DNA from: an uncultured Pseudokineococcus sp.
GTDB taxonomy: Bacteria; Actinomycetota; Actinomycetes; Actinomycetales; Quadrisphaeraceae
Assembly (NCBI RefSeq): GCF_947499845.1
Contig: NZ_CANMPM010000005.1
Location: 124,001 to 188,000, forward strand
DNA: 64,000 nt
Direction: 5' to 3'
Part shown: piece after piece, positions 1 to 7,912 of the stretch
How the letters are laid out: each line of letters opens with the position of its first letter
Position numbering within the stretch: position 1 is the stretch's first letter
Position numbers and translations under genes: made by a program
The notes under the pieces: generated by a model
Seen by the model: only the letters and a program-made list of their open reading frames with translations
What the model was told of the DNA's origin: nothing
Database searches by the model: none

Positions 1-4
1 TGGA

Positions 5-46
5 CGGTCGCTGCTGCGACCGGTGGGGCCGCGGCCGAGGGCCGCG
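5..46 (-). terminator. Paired GC hairpins 3' of xylA
   Basis: Two short hairpins sit just past the xylA stop (which is at 59-61 on the minus strand). One pairs CGGTCGC (5-11) with GCGACCG (16-22). The other pairs CGCGGCC (30-36) with GGCCGCG (40-46). CGACCGGTGG also occurs twice as a direct repeat. There is no U tract, as is common in GC-rich actinobacteria. The terminator role is inferred from position. Confidence 0.4.
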
Positions 47-58
47 ACCGGTGGTGCG

Positions 59-1258
59 TCAGCTCGCGGCGCCCATGAGGTGCTCGAGGGCGAGCTGGTC
101 GAGGCGCACGTGGCCGCCGTGGCGGGCGCCCGAGGCCTCGGCGTCGAAGTCCTCGAAGGCGGTGCGGTCCGCGGCGAGGTCGGCGAGGGTCTCGCCCTCG
201 GCGAGGGTCGGGGTCGCGAGCTCGGTGACCTGCGCCTGCTGCAGGGCCTCCTGGACGCGCGGGTCGGCGCGGAACGCGAGGGCGCGCTCCTTGAGCAGGA
301 GGTAGGTCGCCATGTTCGCCTCGGCCGACGTCCAGACGCCCTCGGTCGACTCCACGCGCAGCGGCTTGTAGTCGAAGTGGCGCGGACCGTCGTACGTGGG
401 ACCGCCGCCCGGGAAGCCGTTCTCGAGCAGGTCGACCGTGGTGAAGGCGTTGATGAGGTCGCCGTGGCCGAAGATGAGGTCCTGGTCGAACTTGGGCCCG
501 TGCTGGCCGTTGAGGTCGATGTGGAAGAGCTTGCCCGCGGAGAGCGCCTGGGCGATGCCCTGCGTGAAGTTGAGGTTGGACATCTGCTCGTGCCCGACCT
601 CGGGGTTCACGCCCACGAGGTGGGGGTGCTCGAGGGTGTGGGTGAAGGCGATGGCGTGCCCGACCGTCGGCAGGAGGATGTCGCCGCGGGGCTCGTTCGG
701 CTTCGGCTCGATGGCGATCCGGATGTCCCAGCCCTGCTCGACGATGTGCGTCGTCAGCAGGTCGACGGCCTCCTTGTAGCGGGAGAGCGCGCCGTGGACG
801 TCCTTGGCGACGTCGACCTCGCTGCCCTCGCGCCCGCCCCACATGACGAAGGTCTTGGCGCCCAGCTCGACGCCGAGCTCGATCTGCATCAGCGCCTTGC
901 GGAGGGCGTAGCGCCGCACGCCGCGGTCGTTCGCGGTGAAGGCGCCCTCCTTGAACATCGGGTGGCTGAAGAGGTTGGTCGTGACCATCGGCACCTGCAT
1001 GCCGGTGTCCCGCAGCGCCCCGCGCAGGCGGTCGAGGATGCGCGTGCGCTCGGCGGCGTCGCGCTGCGTCGTCTCGAAGGGGACGACGTCGTCGTCGTGG
1101 AACGTGATGCCGTAGGCGCCCATGTCCGACAGGCGGTGCACGGCCTCGACGGTGTCGAGCACCGGGCGGGTGGCCGCGCCGAAGGGGTCGTTGGCCGTCC
1201 AGCCCACGGTCCAGAGGCCGAAGGAGAACTTGTCGTCACGGGTGGGCGTGGGTGCCAC
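59..1258 (-). CDS. xylA: Xylose isomerase XylA
   Basis: Interconverts D-xylose and D-xylulose (and glucose and fructose) in the cytoplasm; a metal-dependent TIM-barrel enzyme. The 399-residue product carries the family blocks in order: [10 protein letters not shown] near the N-terminus, [45 protein letters not shown] and RHFDYKPLR, which supply the catalytic His and the metal-binding Glu/Asp residues. The length is close to the roughly 390 aa of Streptomyces XylA. I chose the GTG at 1258 because a GAGGAG box lies about 10 bases upstream and the protein then starts near the conserved DDKFSFGLW block; an in-frame ATG at 1300 would add 14 unconserved residues. It is divergent from a ROK regulator, the classical xylose-regulon layout, but no xylulokinase is adjacent. 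Confidence 0.97.
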   Translation of the reverse strand: MAPTPTRDDKFSFGLWTVGWTANDPFGAATRPVLDTVEAVHRLSDMGAYGITFHDDDVVPFETTQRDAAERTRILDRLRGALRDTGMQVPMVTTNLFSHPMFKEGAFTANDRGVRRYALRKALMQIELGVELGAKTFVMWGGREGSEVDVAKDVHGALSRYKEAVDLLTTHIVEQGWDIRIAIEPKPNEPRGDILLPTVGHAIAFTHTLEHPHLVGVNPEVGHEQMSNLNFTQGIAQALSAGKLFHIDLNGQHGPKFDQDLIFGHGDLINAFTTVDLLENGFPGGGPTYDGPRHFDYKPLRVESTEGVWTSAEANMATYLLLKERALAFRADPRVQEALQQAQVTELATPTLAEGETLADLAADRTAFEDFDAEASGARHGGHVRLDQLALEHLMGAAS

Positions 1259-1290
1259 GGGGAGGCTCCTCGTCGTCGAGTCGGGCTTTC

Positions 1291-1305
1291 GTCCAGTCAC
1301 TGAAC
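1291..1305. promoter_or_regulatory. Candidate ROK/XylR operator at xylA promoter
   Basis: GTCCAGTCACTGAAC is a near-palindrome: 7-base arms around one central base, with one mismatch. It lies about 35 bases upstream of the xylA start, in the only A/T-richer patch of this intergenic region (TTATGTTCAGTGACTGG on the xylA strand). ROK repressors bind such dyads at target promoters. The assignment is inferred from position and symmetry only. Confidence 0.4.
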
Positions 1306-1358
1306 ATAAGCGGTCGGCGGGGCGCCGTCAACGGGGAGGGCCGCCCGTCCTCCTCCGG

Positions 1359-1502
1359 GTGAAGGGGCGTCACCGTCGCCCGGGGGAGGCGCTCGGGGCG
1401 TGAAGGAGGCGTCACCTTCGCGGTGGGAGGGGGCTGGGGCGTGAAGGAGGCGTCACCTTCGCGGTGGGAGGGGGCTGGGGCGTGAAGGGGGCGTCACCTT
1501 CG
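1359..1502. repeat. 41-bp tandem repeat array (four units)
   Basis: Units start at 1359, 1400, 1441 and 1482, exactly 41 bases apart. The units at 1400 and 1441 are identical over all 41 bases; the first and last are diverged or truncated. Each unit begins GTGAAGG, has GCGTCACC next, and most have CCTTCGC, so GTGAAGG and CCTTCGC form an imperfect inverted repeat of about 22 bases. The array fills most of the 316-base gap between xylA and the ROK gene. No conserved protein is encoded across it. It could be a VNTR or an operator array. Confidence 0.85.
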
Positions 1503-1574
1503 CCGGAGGAGGCGGAGAGGGTGGGTCGTCGTTCCGGGAGCGGTGGGCACCGGGGGCTGTGGCACGGTGCGCGC

Positions 1575-2906
1575 GTGGACGTCACGCGGCAGGAGGACCT
1601 GCGCGAGCGCAACAGCGCCGCGCTCCTGTCGCGCGTCGTCGCCGCCGCCGAGCCGCCGTCGCGCGCGTCGCTGGCCGCGGCCACGGGGCTGACGCGCACC
1701 ACCGTCTCCGCGCTCGTCGACCAGATGCTGCTGGCCGGGCTGCTCGAGGAGGTCGACCCGCCCGGGCCGGCCCGGGGGCGACCGGCGCAGCGCCTGCGGC
1801 TGTCGGGACGGCGCGTGGCCGGCCTCGGCGTCGAGGTGGGGGTCCGGCACCTCGCCGCGGGCGTGCGCGACCTGGCGGGCGCGACCCGCGTCCTGCGCGT
1901 CGTCCCCGGCGACCAGCGCGGCGCGGAGCCCGAGCGGGTGCTCGACGCGGCGCTCGCGCTCGCCGACGAGGTGCTGGCCGCCGCGGCGGCGCAGAGGCTC
2001 GAGGTCGTCGGTGCGGCGTGGGGCCTCCCCGGGCTCGTGGACGCGAGCGCCGGCGTCGTCCGGATGGCGCCCAACCTCGGGTGGCGCGACGTCGACGTCC
2101 TCGGGCGCCTGCGGGACGGCGCGGCCGCGCGGGGCGGGGGCGCCGGGGCGCTGCCCACCGTCCTGGAGAACGAGGCGGCGCTCGCCGCCCTCGCCGAGGC
2201 GCGCTCGGTGGACGCCGCGGTCGGGTCGAGCGGCCCCGGGGCGGGTGAGGCGGCTGCGGCGAGCGCCCCGCCTGCGGACGGCCCCGCCCCCGGCAGCTTC
2301 CTCCTCGTCTCGGGCGAGGTCGGCATCGGCGCCGCCGCCGTCGTCGGCGGGCGCCTGCAGCGGGGCGAGCACGGCTGGAGCGGCGAGCTGGGGCACGTGG
2401 GGGTGGACCCGGGCGGCCCGGTGTGCGGCTGCGGGGCGACCGGCTGCCTCGAGGTCTACGCGGGGCAGGACGCCGTCCTCGCCGCCGCGGGGCTCGACCC
2501 GGGCGGGAGCAGCGCGGCCGAGGGGGGCGGGGCCGGCGCCGTCCTCGCCCGCGCCGCCGCCCGCGGCGAGGAGCGGGTGCTGCGGGCCCTCGACGCGGCG
2601 GGCCGGGCCCTGGGCGTCGCGACCGCCTCGGCGGTCAACGTGCTCGACGTCGACGCCGTCGTGCTGGGCGGCGTGTACGCGCCCCTCGAGCCGTGGCTCG
2701 GCCCACCGCTGCGGGAGGAGCTGGACCGCCGGGTGCTGCGCGCCCGCGTGCTGCCCGTCGCCGTGCGCGCGGCGCGCCTGGGCTCGGACGCCGTCGTGCT
2801 CGGCGGGGCCGCCCGCGTGCTGCAGGGCGTGCTCGAGCGGCCGGCGGCGCTCCTCGCGGCGGTTCCGCCGCCCGGCGCGGCAGGTGGCAGCACCACGTCG
2901 GCGTAG
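1575..2906 (+). CDS. ROK-family transcriptional regulator (XylR-like)
   Basis: Probable sugar-responsive repressor of the divergent xylA. The 443-residue product has an N-terminal winged helix-turn-helix (about residues 15-60, with LTRTTVSALVDQM as recognition region) followed by a ROK sugar-kinase-like domain. The ROK zinc motif is at residues 283-293 (VCGCGATGCLE; C284, C286, C291), preceded by the EHGWSGELGHVGVDPGG block. The GTG at 1575 was chosen because homology (QEDLRERNSAALL) starts there and upstream in-frame codons lie inside the 41-bp repeat array. A long low-complexity segment rich in Gly/Ala/Pro (about 215-235) interrupts the ROK fold. The ligand is inferred to be xylose from gene context only. 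Confidence 0.9.
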   Translation: MDVTRQEDLRERNSAALLSRVVAAAEPPSRASLAAATGLTRTTVSALVDQMLLAGLLEEVDPPGPARGRPAQRLRLSGRRVAGLGVEVGVRHLAAGVRDLAGATRVLRVVPGDQRGAEPERVLDAALALADEVLAAAAAQRLEVVGAAWGLPGLVDASAGVVRMAPNLGWRDVDVLGRLRDGAAARGGGAGALPTVLENEAALAALAEARSVDAAVGSSGPGAGEAAAASAPPADGPAPGSFLLVSGEVGIGAAAVVGGRLQRGEHGWSGELGHVGVDPGGPVCGCGATGCLEVYAGQDAVLAAAGLDPGGSSAAEGGGAGAVLARAAARGEERVLRALDAAGRALGVATASAVNVLDVDAVVLGGVYAPLEPWLGPPLREELDRRVLRARVLPVAVRAARLGSDAVVLGGAARVLQGVLERPAALLAAVPPPGAAGGSTTSA

Positions 2907-2929
2907 AGGCCGACCACGTGCTGCCACCT
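2882..2929 (+). terminator. Hairpin overlapping the ROK stop codon
   Basis: A 21-base arm at 2882-2902 pairs with 2909-2929. The outer 12 bases (AGGTGGCAGCAC) and inner 5 bases match perfectly, around a short internal mismatch. The TAG stop of the ROK gene lies in the loop, so the last codons of the gene form the left arm. It probably ends ROK transcription. Confidence 0.6.
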
Positions 2930-3082
2930 GGCCCTCTGCGGATCGCCGGCCACGAGGTCGAGGCGGAGGGCGGCCCGCTGCGCGTCCGCGGGGCCCGAGC
3001 GGGGCCGCTCGTCGCTCCCAGGGCCTGGTGCGCGGCGCCGTCGGACCGCACGATGGGCCCCCGAGCCGCGAGGGAGGACGCC

Positions 3083-3703
3083 GTGACCGTCGACCCGCCG
3101 ACGTCGGTGCGCGCCCCGCGACGCCCCGAGCAGCCCGAGCTGACGGTCGCCGACGCCGCCGCCTGGCGGGCCTGGCTCGACGAGCACGAGAGCACCAGCG
3201 ACGGCGTCTGGCTGCGGCTCGCGCGCAAGGCCGCGGCCGCCGACGGCGGCGGTCCGACGACGCTCGTCTACGCCGAGTCGCTGGAGGAGGCGCTGTGCAG
3301 CGGCTGGATCGACGGGCAGTCGCGCCGGGGGGACGAGCGCGCCTACTGGCAGCGCTTCACGCCCCGCCGGGCGCGGAGCCTGTGGTCCGCGCGCAACACG
3401 GTCGCCGTCGCCCGGCTCGCCGAGGCCGGCCGGATGCGCCCGCGCGGGGCGGCCGAGGTCGAGCGCGCGCAGGCCGACGGGCGCTGGGACCGCGCGTACG
3501 CCGGACCCGCCGACATGGTCGTCCCCGAGGACCTGCGGTCAGCCCTCGACGCGGACCCCGCCGTCGCCGCCGCCTTCGCGGCGCAGCCCGCGCAGGACCG
3601 CTACGCCGCGTGCTTCCGCGTCGTGACGGCGTCCACCCTGGCCGTCCGCGCCCGCCGCGTCGCCGCGGTCGTCGAGCGCTTGGCCGGCGCGCAGGGCGAG
3701 TAG
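3083..3703 (+). CDS. YdeI/OmpD-associated family protein
   Basis: Conserved cytoplasmic protein of the YdeI family (bacteriocin-protection/OmpD-associated); biochemical role unknown. The 206-residue product has the family hallmarks: a WLDEHESTSDGVWLRLARK block, then LVYAESLEEALCSGWIDGQSR, then YWQRFTPRRARSLWSARN, followed by the C-terminal helical part with a DAEPAVAAAF-like segment. The GTG start at 3083 has AGGGAGG 8 bases upstream. It stands alone between the ROK terminator hairpin and ktrB, on the same strand as both. Nothing suggests a link to potassium transport. Confidence 0.85.
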   Translation: MTVDPPTSVRAPRRPEQPELTVADAAAWRAWLDEHESTSDGVWLRLARKAAAADGGGPTTLVYAESLEEALCSGWIDGQSRRGDERAYWQRFTPRRARSLWSARNTVAVARLAEAGRMRPRGAAEVERAQADGRWDRAYAGPADMVVPEDLRSALDADPAVAAAFAAQPAQDRYAACFRVVTASTLAVRARRVAAVVERLAGAQGE

Positions 3704-3810
3704 GCGACGACTCGCCCCGGGGTGCGGCGCCCGGAGGCGGACTCGCCCGGGCGGGGCGCCCCGGGCGCCCCTGCGCACGCGCGCGGCCGCGGGGTGCCAG
3801 GGTCTGCGCC

Positions 3811-5256
3811 GTGCCCGAGGCCCCTCCGCCGTCGCCCGTCCCGCCGCCGCGGGGCGCTGCTGCGCGCCCGGGACGACGTCGCGGGGGACGCCGCCCGGGC
3901 GCCCTCGCCCCGGTGCGCGGGGCGGCCGGGCGGGGGACGGGCAACCCGGCCCTCGTCGTCGTCGGCGGCTTCGCGGGCGCCTCCGCGGTCGGGACGGCGC
4001 TGCTCTCGCTGCCCGTCGCGACGGCGTCCGGCCAGCGGGCGCCGCTCGTCGACGCCCTCTTCACCGCCGTGTCGGCCGTGTGCGTCACCGGGCTCGTGAC
4101 CGTCGACACCGGCTCGTACTGGTCGATCTTCGGCCAGGTCGTCATCCTCCTGCTCATCCAGGCCGGCGGGCTGGGGATCATGACGCTGGCGACGCTCATC
4201 GCGCTGCTGCTGCGCCACCGGCTCGGCCTGCGGGCCCGGCTCGTCGCCCAGACGGAGACGAAGACGCTCACGAGCGCGGACGTGCGCCGGGTCGTGCGCC
4301 GCGTCGTGCTCTTCAGCCTGGGCTGCGAGGCCGTCGTCGCCGTCGTCCTCACCGCCCGCTTCGCCGCGGGGTACGACGAGCGGCTCGGCGCGGCGCTCTA
4401 CGACGGCGTCTTCCACGCCGTCTCGGCCTTCAACAACGCGGGCTTCTCGACGAACGCCGACAGCCTCGTCGGGTACGCGGGCGACCCGGTGGTCCTCGGC
4501 GCGGTCTGCGCGGCCGTGGTCGTGGGCGGCCTGGGCTTCCCCGTCGTCTTCGAGCTCGTGCGCTCCTGGCGCCGCCCGTCGGGGTGGTCGGTCCTGACGC
4601 GCATCACGGTCGCGGTCACGGCGGTGCTCCTCGTCGTCGGCACGGTCGGGTACCTCGTGGGCGAGGTCAGCAACCCGGCGACGCTGGGGGCCCTGGACCC
4701 CGAGGACCGGGCGCTGGGGGCCTTCACGGCGTCCGTCATGGCCCGCACCGCCGGCTTCAACGCCGTCGACATCGGTGCGCTGCGCCCCGAGACGCTGTTC
4801 CTCACCGACGTCCTCATGTTCATCGGGGGCGGCAGCGCCGGCACGGCCGGCGGCATCAAGGTGACGACCTTCGGGCTGCTCGCCTTCGTCGTCTGGGCCG
4901 AGGTCCGCGGCGAGCCGGCCGTCGTCGTGGGGCGGCGCCGCGTGCCGCCGGCCACGCAGCGGCAGGCGCTCTCGGTGGCCCTCCTCGGGACGGCGCTCGC
5001 CGTCGTCGGCACCTCGCTCCTGCTCGACCTCACGAGCGTCTCCCTCGACCAGGCGCTCTTCGAGGCCGTCTCGGCCTTCGCCACCGTCGGCCTGTCGACG
5101 GGCATCACCGCCGACCTGCCCACCGACGCGCGGCTCGTGCTCGTGGCGCTCATGCTCGCGGGCAGGGTGGGGCCGCTGACGCTCGCCACGGCCCTGGCCC
5201 TGCGCGAGCGCTCGCGCCGCACGCAGTACCCCGAGGAGAGGACCATCGTTGGCTGA
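3811..5256 (+). CDS. ktrB: K+ uptake channel subunit KtrB/TrkH type
   Basis: Membrane-embedded K+ translocating subunit that works with the RCK subunit encoded directly downstream. About 481 residues with eight or more membrane segments. The four pore-loop filter glycines of the SKT family are visible: AVCVTGL, AFNNAGFS, MARTAGFN and AFATVGLSTG. The QAGGLGIMT and GGGSAGTAGGIKVTT blocks are typical of KtrB. The start is uncertain: the GTG at 3811 gives a Pro/Arg-rich cytoplasmic N-tail of about 47 residues, and a GTG at 3913 is possible; neither has a strong ribosome binding site. The 3' end overlaps the next gene by 8 bases, indicating translational coupling. Confidence 0.93.
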   Translation: MPEAPPPSPVPPPRGAAARPGRRRGGRRPGALAPVRGAAGRGTGNPALVVVGGFAGASAVGTALLSLPVATASGQRAPLVDALFTAVSAVCVTGLVTVDTGSYWSIFGQVVILLLIQAGGLGIMTLATLIALLLRHRLGLRARLVAQTETKTLTSADVRRVVRRVVLFSLGCEAVVAVVLTARFAAGYDERLGAALYDGVFHAVSAFNNAGFSTNADSLVGYAGDPVVLGAVCAAVVVGGLGFPVVFELVRSWRRPSGWSVLTRITVAVTAVLLVVGTVGYLVGEVSNPATLGALDPEDRALGAFTASVMARTAGFNAVDIGALRPETLFLTDVLMFIGGGSAGTAGGIKVTTFGLLAFVVWAEVRGEPAVVVGRRRVPPATQRQALSVALLGTALAVVGTSLLLDLTSVSLDQALFEAVSAFATVGLSTGITADLPTDARLVLVALMLAGRVGPLTLATALALRERSRRTQYPEERTIVG

Positions 5257-5911
5257 CCGCCTGACCCCCGTCGCCGTCATCGGGCTCGGCCGCTTCGGCA
5301 CCGCCCTCGCCCTCGAGCTCGTGCGGCGCGGCGCGGAGGTGCTCGCCGTCGACCGCGACCCCGTCGTCGTCCAGCGGATGGCGGGCCAGATCGGCCAGGT
5401 CGTGGCCGCGGACTGCACCGACCGCGAGGCCCTCGAGGAGCTGGGCGTCCCCGACTTCGACCGCGCCGTCGTCGCCGTCGGCAGCGACCAGCACTCGAGC
5501 ATCCTCACGACGGCGCTGCTCGACGAGCTCGGCGTCGAGCACATCTGGGCCAAGGCGCTCGACCGCCAGCACGAGCGGATCCTGCGCCGCGTCGGCGCCC
5601 ACCACGTCGTCCTGCCCGAGGAGGAGATGGGCGCGCGCCTGGCGCACCTCGTGTCCGGCGAGGTCAGCGACTACCTGCAGGTGAGCCGCGACTGGGTGCT
5701 GGCGACGGCGACCCCGCCGCAGGACCTCGTGGGCGTGCCGCTCGGCGAGAGCGGCCTGCGGCGCCGGCACCGCGTCACGGTCGTCTCCGTCAAGCACGCC
5801 GGGGCCGAGGAGTTCACCTACGCGGACGCGAGCACGACCCTCGCCTACGGCGACGAGATCCTGCTCGCGGGGCGCACGGCCGACGTCGACCGGTACGTGC
5901 GCTCGCGGTAG
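5249..5911 (+). CDS. ktrA: K+ uptake regulatory subunit KtrA (RCK)
   Basis: Cytoplasmic ring-forming regulator that gates KtrB in response to nucleotide. The 220-residue product starts with a Rossmann RCK_N domain (GLGRFG at 12-17, acidic D35 at the end of beta-2, VAADCTD block) and ends with an RCK_C domain (about 140-220, GVPLGESGLRRRHRVTVVSVKH). The start is TTG at 5249, supported by GAGGAGAGG about 8 bases upstream and by the conserved PVAVIGLGRFG beginning. It overlaps ktrB by 8 bases, so the two are co-translated. The RCK_C domain is a known binding site for cyclic di-AMP in this family, but ligand choice cannot be read from sequence. Confidence 0.95.
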   Translation: MADRLTPVAVIGLGRFGTALALELVRRGAEVLAVDRDPVVVQRMAGQIGQVVAADCTDREALEELGVPDFDRAVVAVGSDQHSSILTTALLDELGVEHIWAKALDRQHERILRRVGAHHVVLPEEEMGARLAHLVSGEVSDYLQVSRDWVLATATPPQDLVGVPLGESGLRRRHRVTVVSVKHAGAEEFTYADASTTLAYGDEILLAGRTADVDRYVRSR

Positions 5912-5928
5912 CCGGCCCGGCGCTCCTC

Positions 5929-5964
5929 GGGTCGAGGGCCCGGGTCGAGGGCCCGGGTCGAGGG
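5929..5964. repeat. 13-bp tandem repeat 3' of ktrA
   Basis: GGGTCGAGGGCCC occurs at 5929-5941 and 5942-5954, with a partial third copy at 5955-5964. It lies between the ktrA stop and its terminator hairpin. No coding potential is seen. Confidence 0.8.
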
Positions 5965-5995
5965 AAGGGCCGGGGCGACGAGGGGCGAGGGACGA

Positions 5996-6031
5996 CGAGG
6001 GGCCCGCACCCGGTCGGGTGCGGGCCCCTCG
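5996..6031. terminator. Bidirectional terminator, ktrA/wrbA
   Basis: A perfect 16-bp stem pairs 5996-6011 (CGAGGGGCCCGCACCC) with 6016-6031 around a 4-base loop. It sits between the convergent ktrA (+) and wrbA (-), so it can serve both. Confidence 0.85.
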
Positions 6032-6045
6032 GGGCGTGCGGGTGC

Positions 6046-6618
6046 TCAGGCGGTGAGCTTGCGGCTCACCGAGATGGCGCGGGTGACCATGTGGTCGAGC
6101 GCGCCGTTGGTGACGTCGTCGACCGGGGCGTCGTTGCCGCCGCCGGTGACGTGCCCGACGCCGTAGGGGTTGCCGTCGACGAACTTCGAGCCGTCGGTGT
6201 AGCCCGGGGTCACGACGATGCCGCCGAAGTGGTGGATGGTCGTGTACAGGCTCAGCAGGACGGCCTCCTGGCCGCCGTGCAGCGTCTGCGACGCCGTGAA
6301 GCCGGCGTAGACCTTGTCGGCCAGCAGCCCCTTGGCCCACAGGCCGCCGAGGCTGTCGATGAAGACCTTGAGGCGGCCGGCCACGTTGCCGTAGCGCGAC
6401 GGGGAGCCGAAGAGCACGACGTCCGCCCACTCCATGTCGTCGGCGGTCGGCTCCTGCGGGCGGTCCGTCGAGCCCTCGGCGCCAGCGGCGTCCTCGCGGC
6501 CCACGGCGAGGAGGCGCACCTCGGCGCCCTGCTCCTCGGCCGTCGCGGCCAGGCGGCGGGCCATCGTGTCGATGGTGCCGGTCATGGAGTAGTAGATGAT
6601 CGCGACCTTGGTCGCCAT
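6046..6618 (-). CDS. wrbA: NAD(P)H:quinone oxidoreductase, WrbA type
   Basis: FMN-dependent flavodoxin-fold enzyme that reduces quinones by two electrons and limits oxidative stress; cytoplasmic. The 190-residue product begins MATKVAIIYYSMTGTIDTMA, with the FMN phosphate-binding loop (SMTGTIDTM), then FGSPSRYGNVAGRLKVFID, the conserved ASQTLHGGQEAVLLSLYTTIHHFGG region and a GYTDGSKFVDGNPYGVGHV segment. All are diagnostic for WrbA rather than ordinary flavodoxin. The ATG at 6618 is preferred over one 12 codons upstream because homology begins there and GAGGAGG precedes it. It appears monocistronic, bounded by a hairpin terminator. Confidence 0.95.
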   Translation of the reverse strand: MATKVAIIYYSMTGTIDTMARRLAATAEEQGAEVRLLAVGREDAAGAEGSTDRPQEPTADDMEWADVVLFGSPSRYGNVAGRLKVFIDSLGGLWAKGLLADKVYAGFTASQTLHGGQEAVLLSLYTTIHHFGGIVVTPGYTDGSKFVDGNPYGVGHVTGGGNDAPVDDVTNGALDHMVTRAISVSRKLTA

Positions 6619-6678
6619 GGGGCCTCCTCGGATCGGTGCTCGTGCCACGCCCACGGGTATGTGAACGTTGGACTACCG

Positions 6679-7650
6679 TCAGCGTAGCCGAGGTCTCCGA
6701 CGGGTGCGCCCGGTCGTGCGCGAGACGTCCTCCGGACGGGCCTGCACCGGCTCGCCGCGCCGGCGCCCGAGCGCCACGCCCGCGCTCGCCGTGCTGACGA
6801 GCGCCAGCGCCACGAGCTCGGCCGGCGCCAGGCCCTGCCCCAGCACCACGAGCCCGGCGATCGCGGCGGCGACCGGCTGCAGGCTCATGAGGACGCCGAA
6901 GACGCGGGTGGGCAGGCGGCGCAGCGCCGCGAGGTCCGCCCCGTACGGCACGACGGACGACAGCAGCGCCACGGCCAGGGCCGCGAGCAGCAGGCCCGGG
7001 CGCTCGACGACCCCGAGCGCGCCCCCCAGCCCGAAGGGGGCCACGAGGACGGCGCCGACGAGCAGCGAGACGGCCAGCCCGCCCGTGCCCGGCACGAGGC
7101 GGCCGACCCGGGCGCTGGCGAGGATGTAGCCCGCCCAGCACGCCCCCGCCGAGGCGGCCAGCACGAGGCCGAGGACGTCGAGGCCCTCGCCGGCCCCGGC
7201 GTCGCCGAGCGCCCGGACGCCGAGGAGCACGACCCCGGCCAGGGCGAGCGCCGACCACAGCGCGTCCTGCGCGCGGCGGGCCTGCACGACCGACAGGACG
7301 AGCGGGCCGAGCAGCTCCACGGACACGGCGACGCCGAGGGGGAGGCGCTCGATCGAGAGGTAGAACAGCGCGTTCATGCCGGCCATGGCGGCCCCCAGCA
7401 GCGCGCACCCCGCCAGCGCGCCCGCCGACCAGCGGTGCACGCGCGGGCGCAGCAGCACCGCGAGGAGGCCGCCCGCGAGCAGCAGCCGCAGCAGGACCGT
7501 GCCGGGCGCCCCCAGCGCCGGGAAGAGCGTGCTCGCGACGGCGCTGCCGAACTGGACGCTGCCGATCGAGACCGCCATGAGCAGCGGCGCCGGCACCCGG
7601 TCGACCGGCCCCAGGACGGGAGGGGCTGCGGGAGGGGGCGCGGCGGTCAC
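6679..7650 (-). CDS. EamA/RhtA-family exporter
   Basis: Ten-helix drug/metabolite transporter; RhtA relatives export amino acids such as threonine and homoserine, but the substrate is unknown here. The 323-residue product has two EamA repeats of about five hydrophobic helices each (roughly 22-145 and 155-290). The EamA block MNALFYLSIERLPLGVAVSVELLGPLVLSV lies in the first repeat and VLMSLQPVAAAIAGLVVLGQ in the second. The C-terminus is a positively charged tail. It starts at GTG 7650, downstream of the 41-bp repeat array that separates it from PAC2. Confidence 0.88.
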   Translation of the reverse strand: MTAAPPPAAPPVLGPVDRVPAPLLMAVSIGSVQFGSAVASTLFPALGAPGTVLLRLLLAGGLLAVLLRPRVHRWSAGALAGCALLGAAMAGMNALFYLSIERLPLGVAVSVELLGPLVLSVVQARRAQDALWSALALAGVVLLGVRALGDAGAGEGLDVLGLVLAASAGACWAGYILASARVGRLVPGTGGLAVSLLVGAVLVAPFGLGGALGVVERPGLLLAALAVALLSSVVPYGADLAALRRLPTRVFGVLMSLQPVAAAIAGLVVLGQGLAPAELVALALVSTASAGVALGRRRGEPVQARPEDVSRTTGRTRRRPRLR

Positions 7651-7689
7651 CCGAGGTTCCTACCCCGGGCGGCCCCGACGGCGGGCGGC

Positions 7690-7866
7690 GGGCCCGCTGG
7701 GCGGACGCCCGTTTCGTCCGTGGAGGAGGCCACGGCGTCCGCCCGCGGGGGCTCGCTCGCCGGAAGAAGGGTACGAACTCCGCCCGCGGGAGCCCGCTCG
7801 GCGGACGAAGGCTACGAACTCCGTCTGCGGGAGCCCCCTCGACGGAAGAAGGCTACGAAGTCCGCC
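7690..7866. repeat. Second 41-bp-period tandem repeat array
   Basis: The motif TACGAACTCCG (or a variant) recurs at 7731, 7772, 7813 and 7854, exactly 41 bases apart, and a diverged unit precedes at 7690. Each unit also carries a GCGGGAGCCCGCTCG segment and a GAAGG segment. It lies between the PAC2 terminator and the EamA start. The sequence differs from the xylA array, although GAAGG, CG and GGGAG elements line up with one gap. No gene is evident in the 262-base gap. Confidence 0.8.
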
Positions 7867-7877
7867 AAGGGCGCCTC

Positions 7878-7905
7878 GGGGGAGGCGCGCGACGGCGCCT
7901 CCCCC
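7878..7905 (-). terminator. PAC2 gene terminator
   Basis: A perfect 11-bp stem, GGGGGAGGCGC (7878-7888) with GCGCCTCCCCC (7895-7905), lies directly after the stop of the minus-strand PAC2 gene. Confidence 0.7.
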
Positions 7906-7912
7906 ACGGGGC

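Noticed and set aside
1359-1502. CRISPR array
   Set aside because: Repeats are contiguous with no variable spacers, and no cas gene is present.
1464-1574. N-terminal extension of the ROK regulator
   Set aside because: It would be encoded within the 41-bp repeats and is unconserved.
3704-3810. c-di-AMP riboswitch before ktrB
   Set aside because: The gap is short and lacks the conserved ydaO elements.
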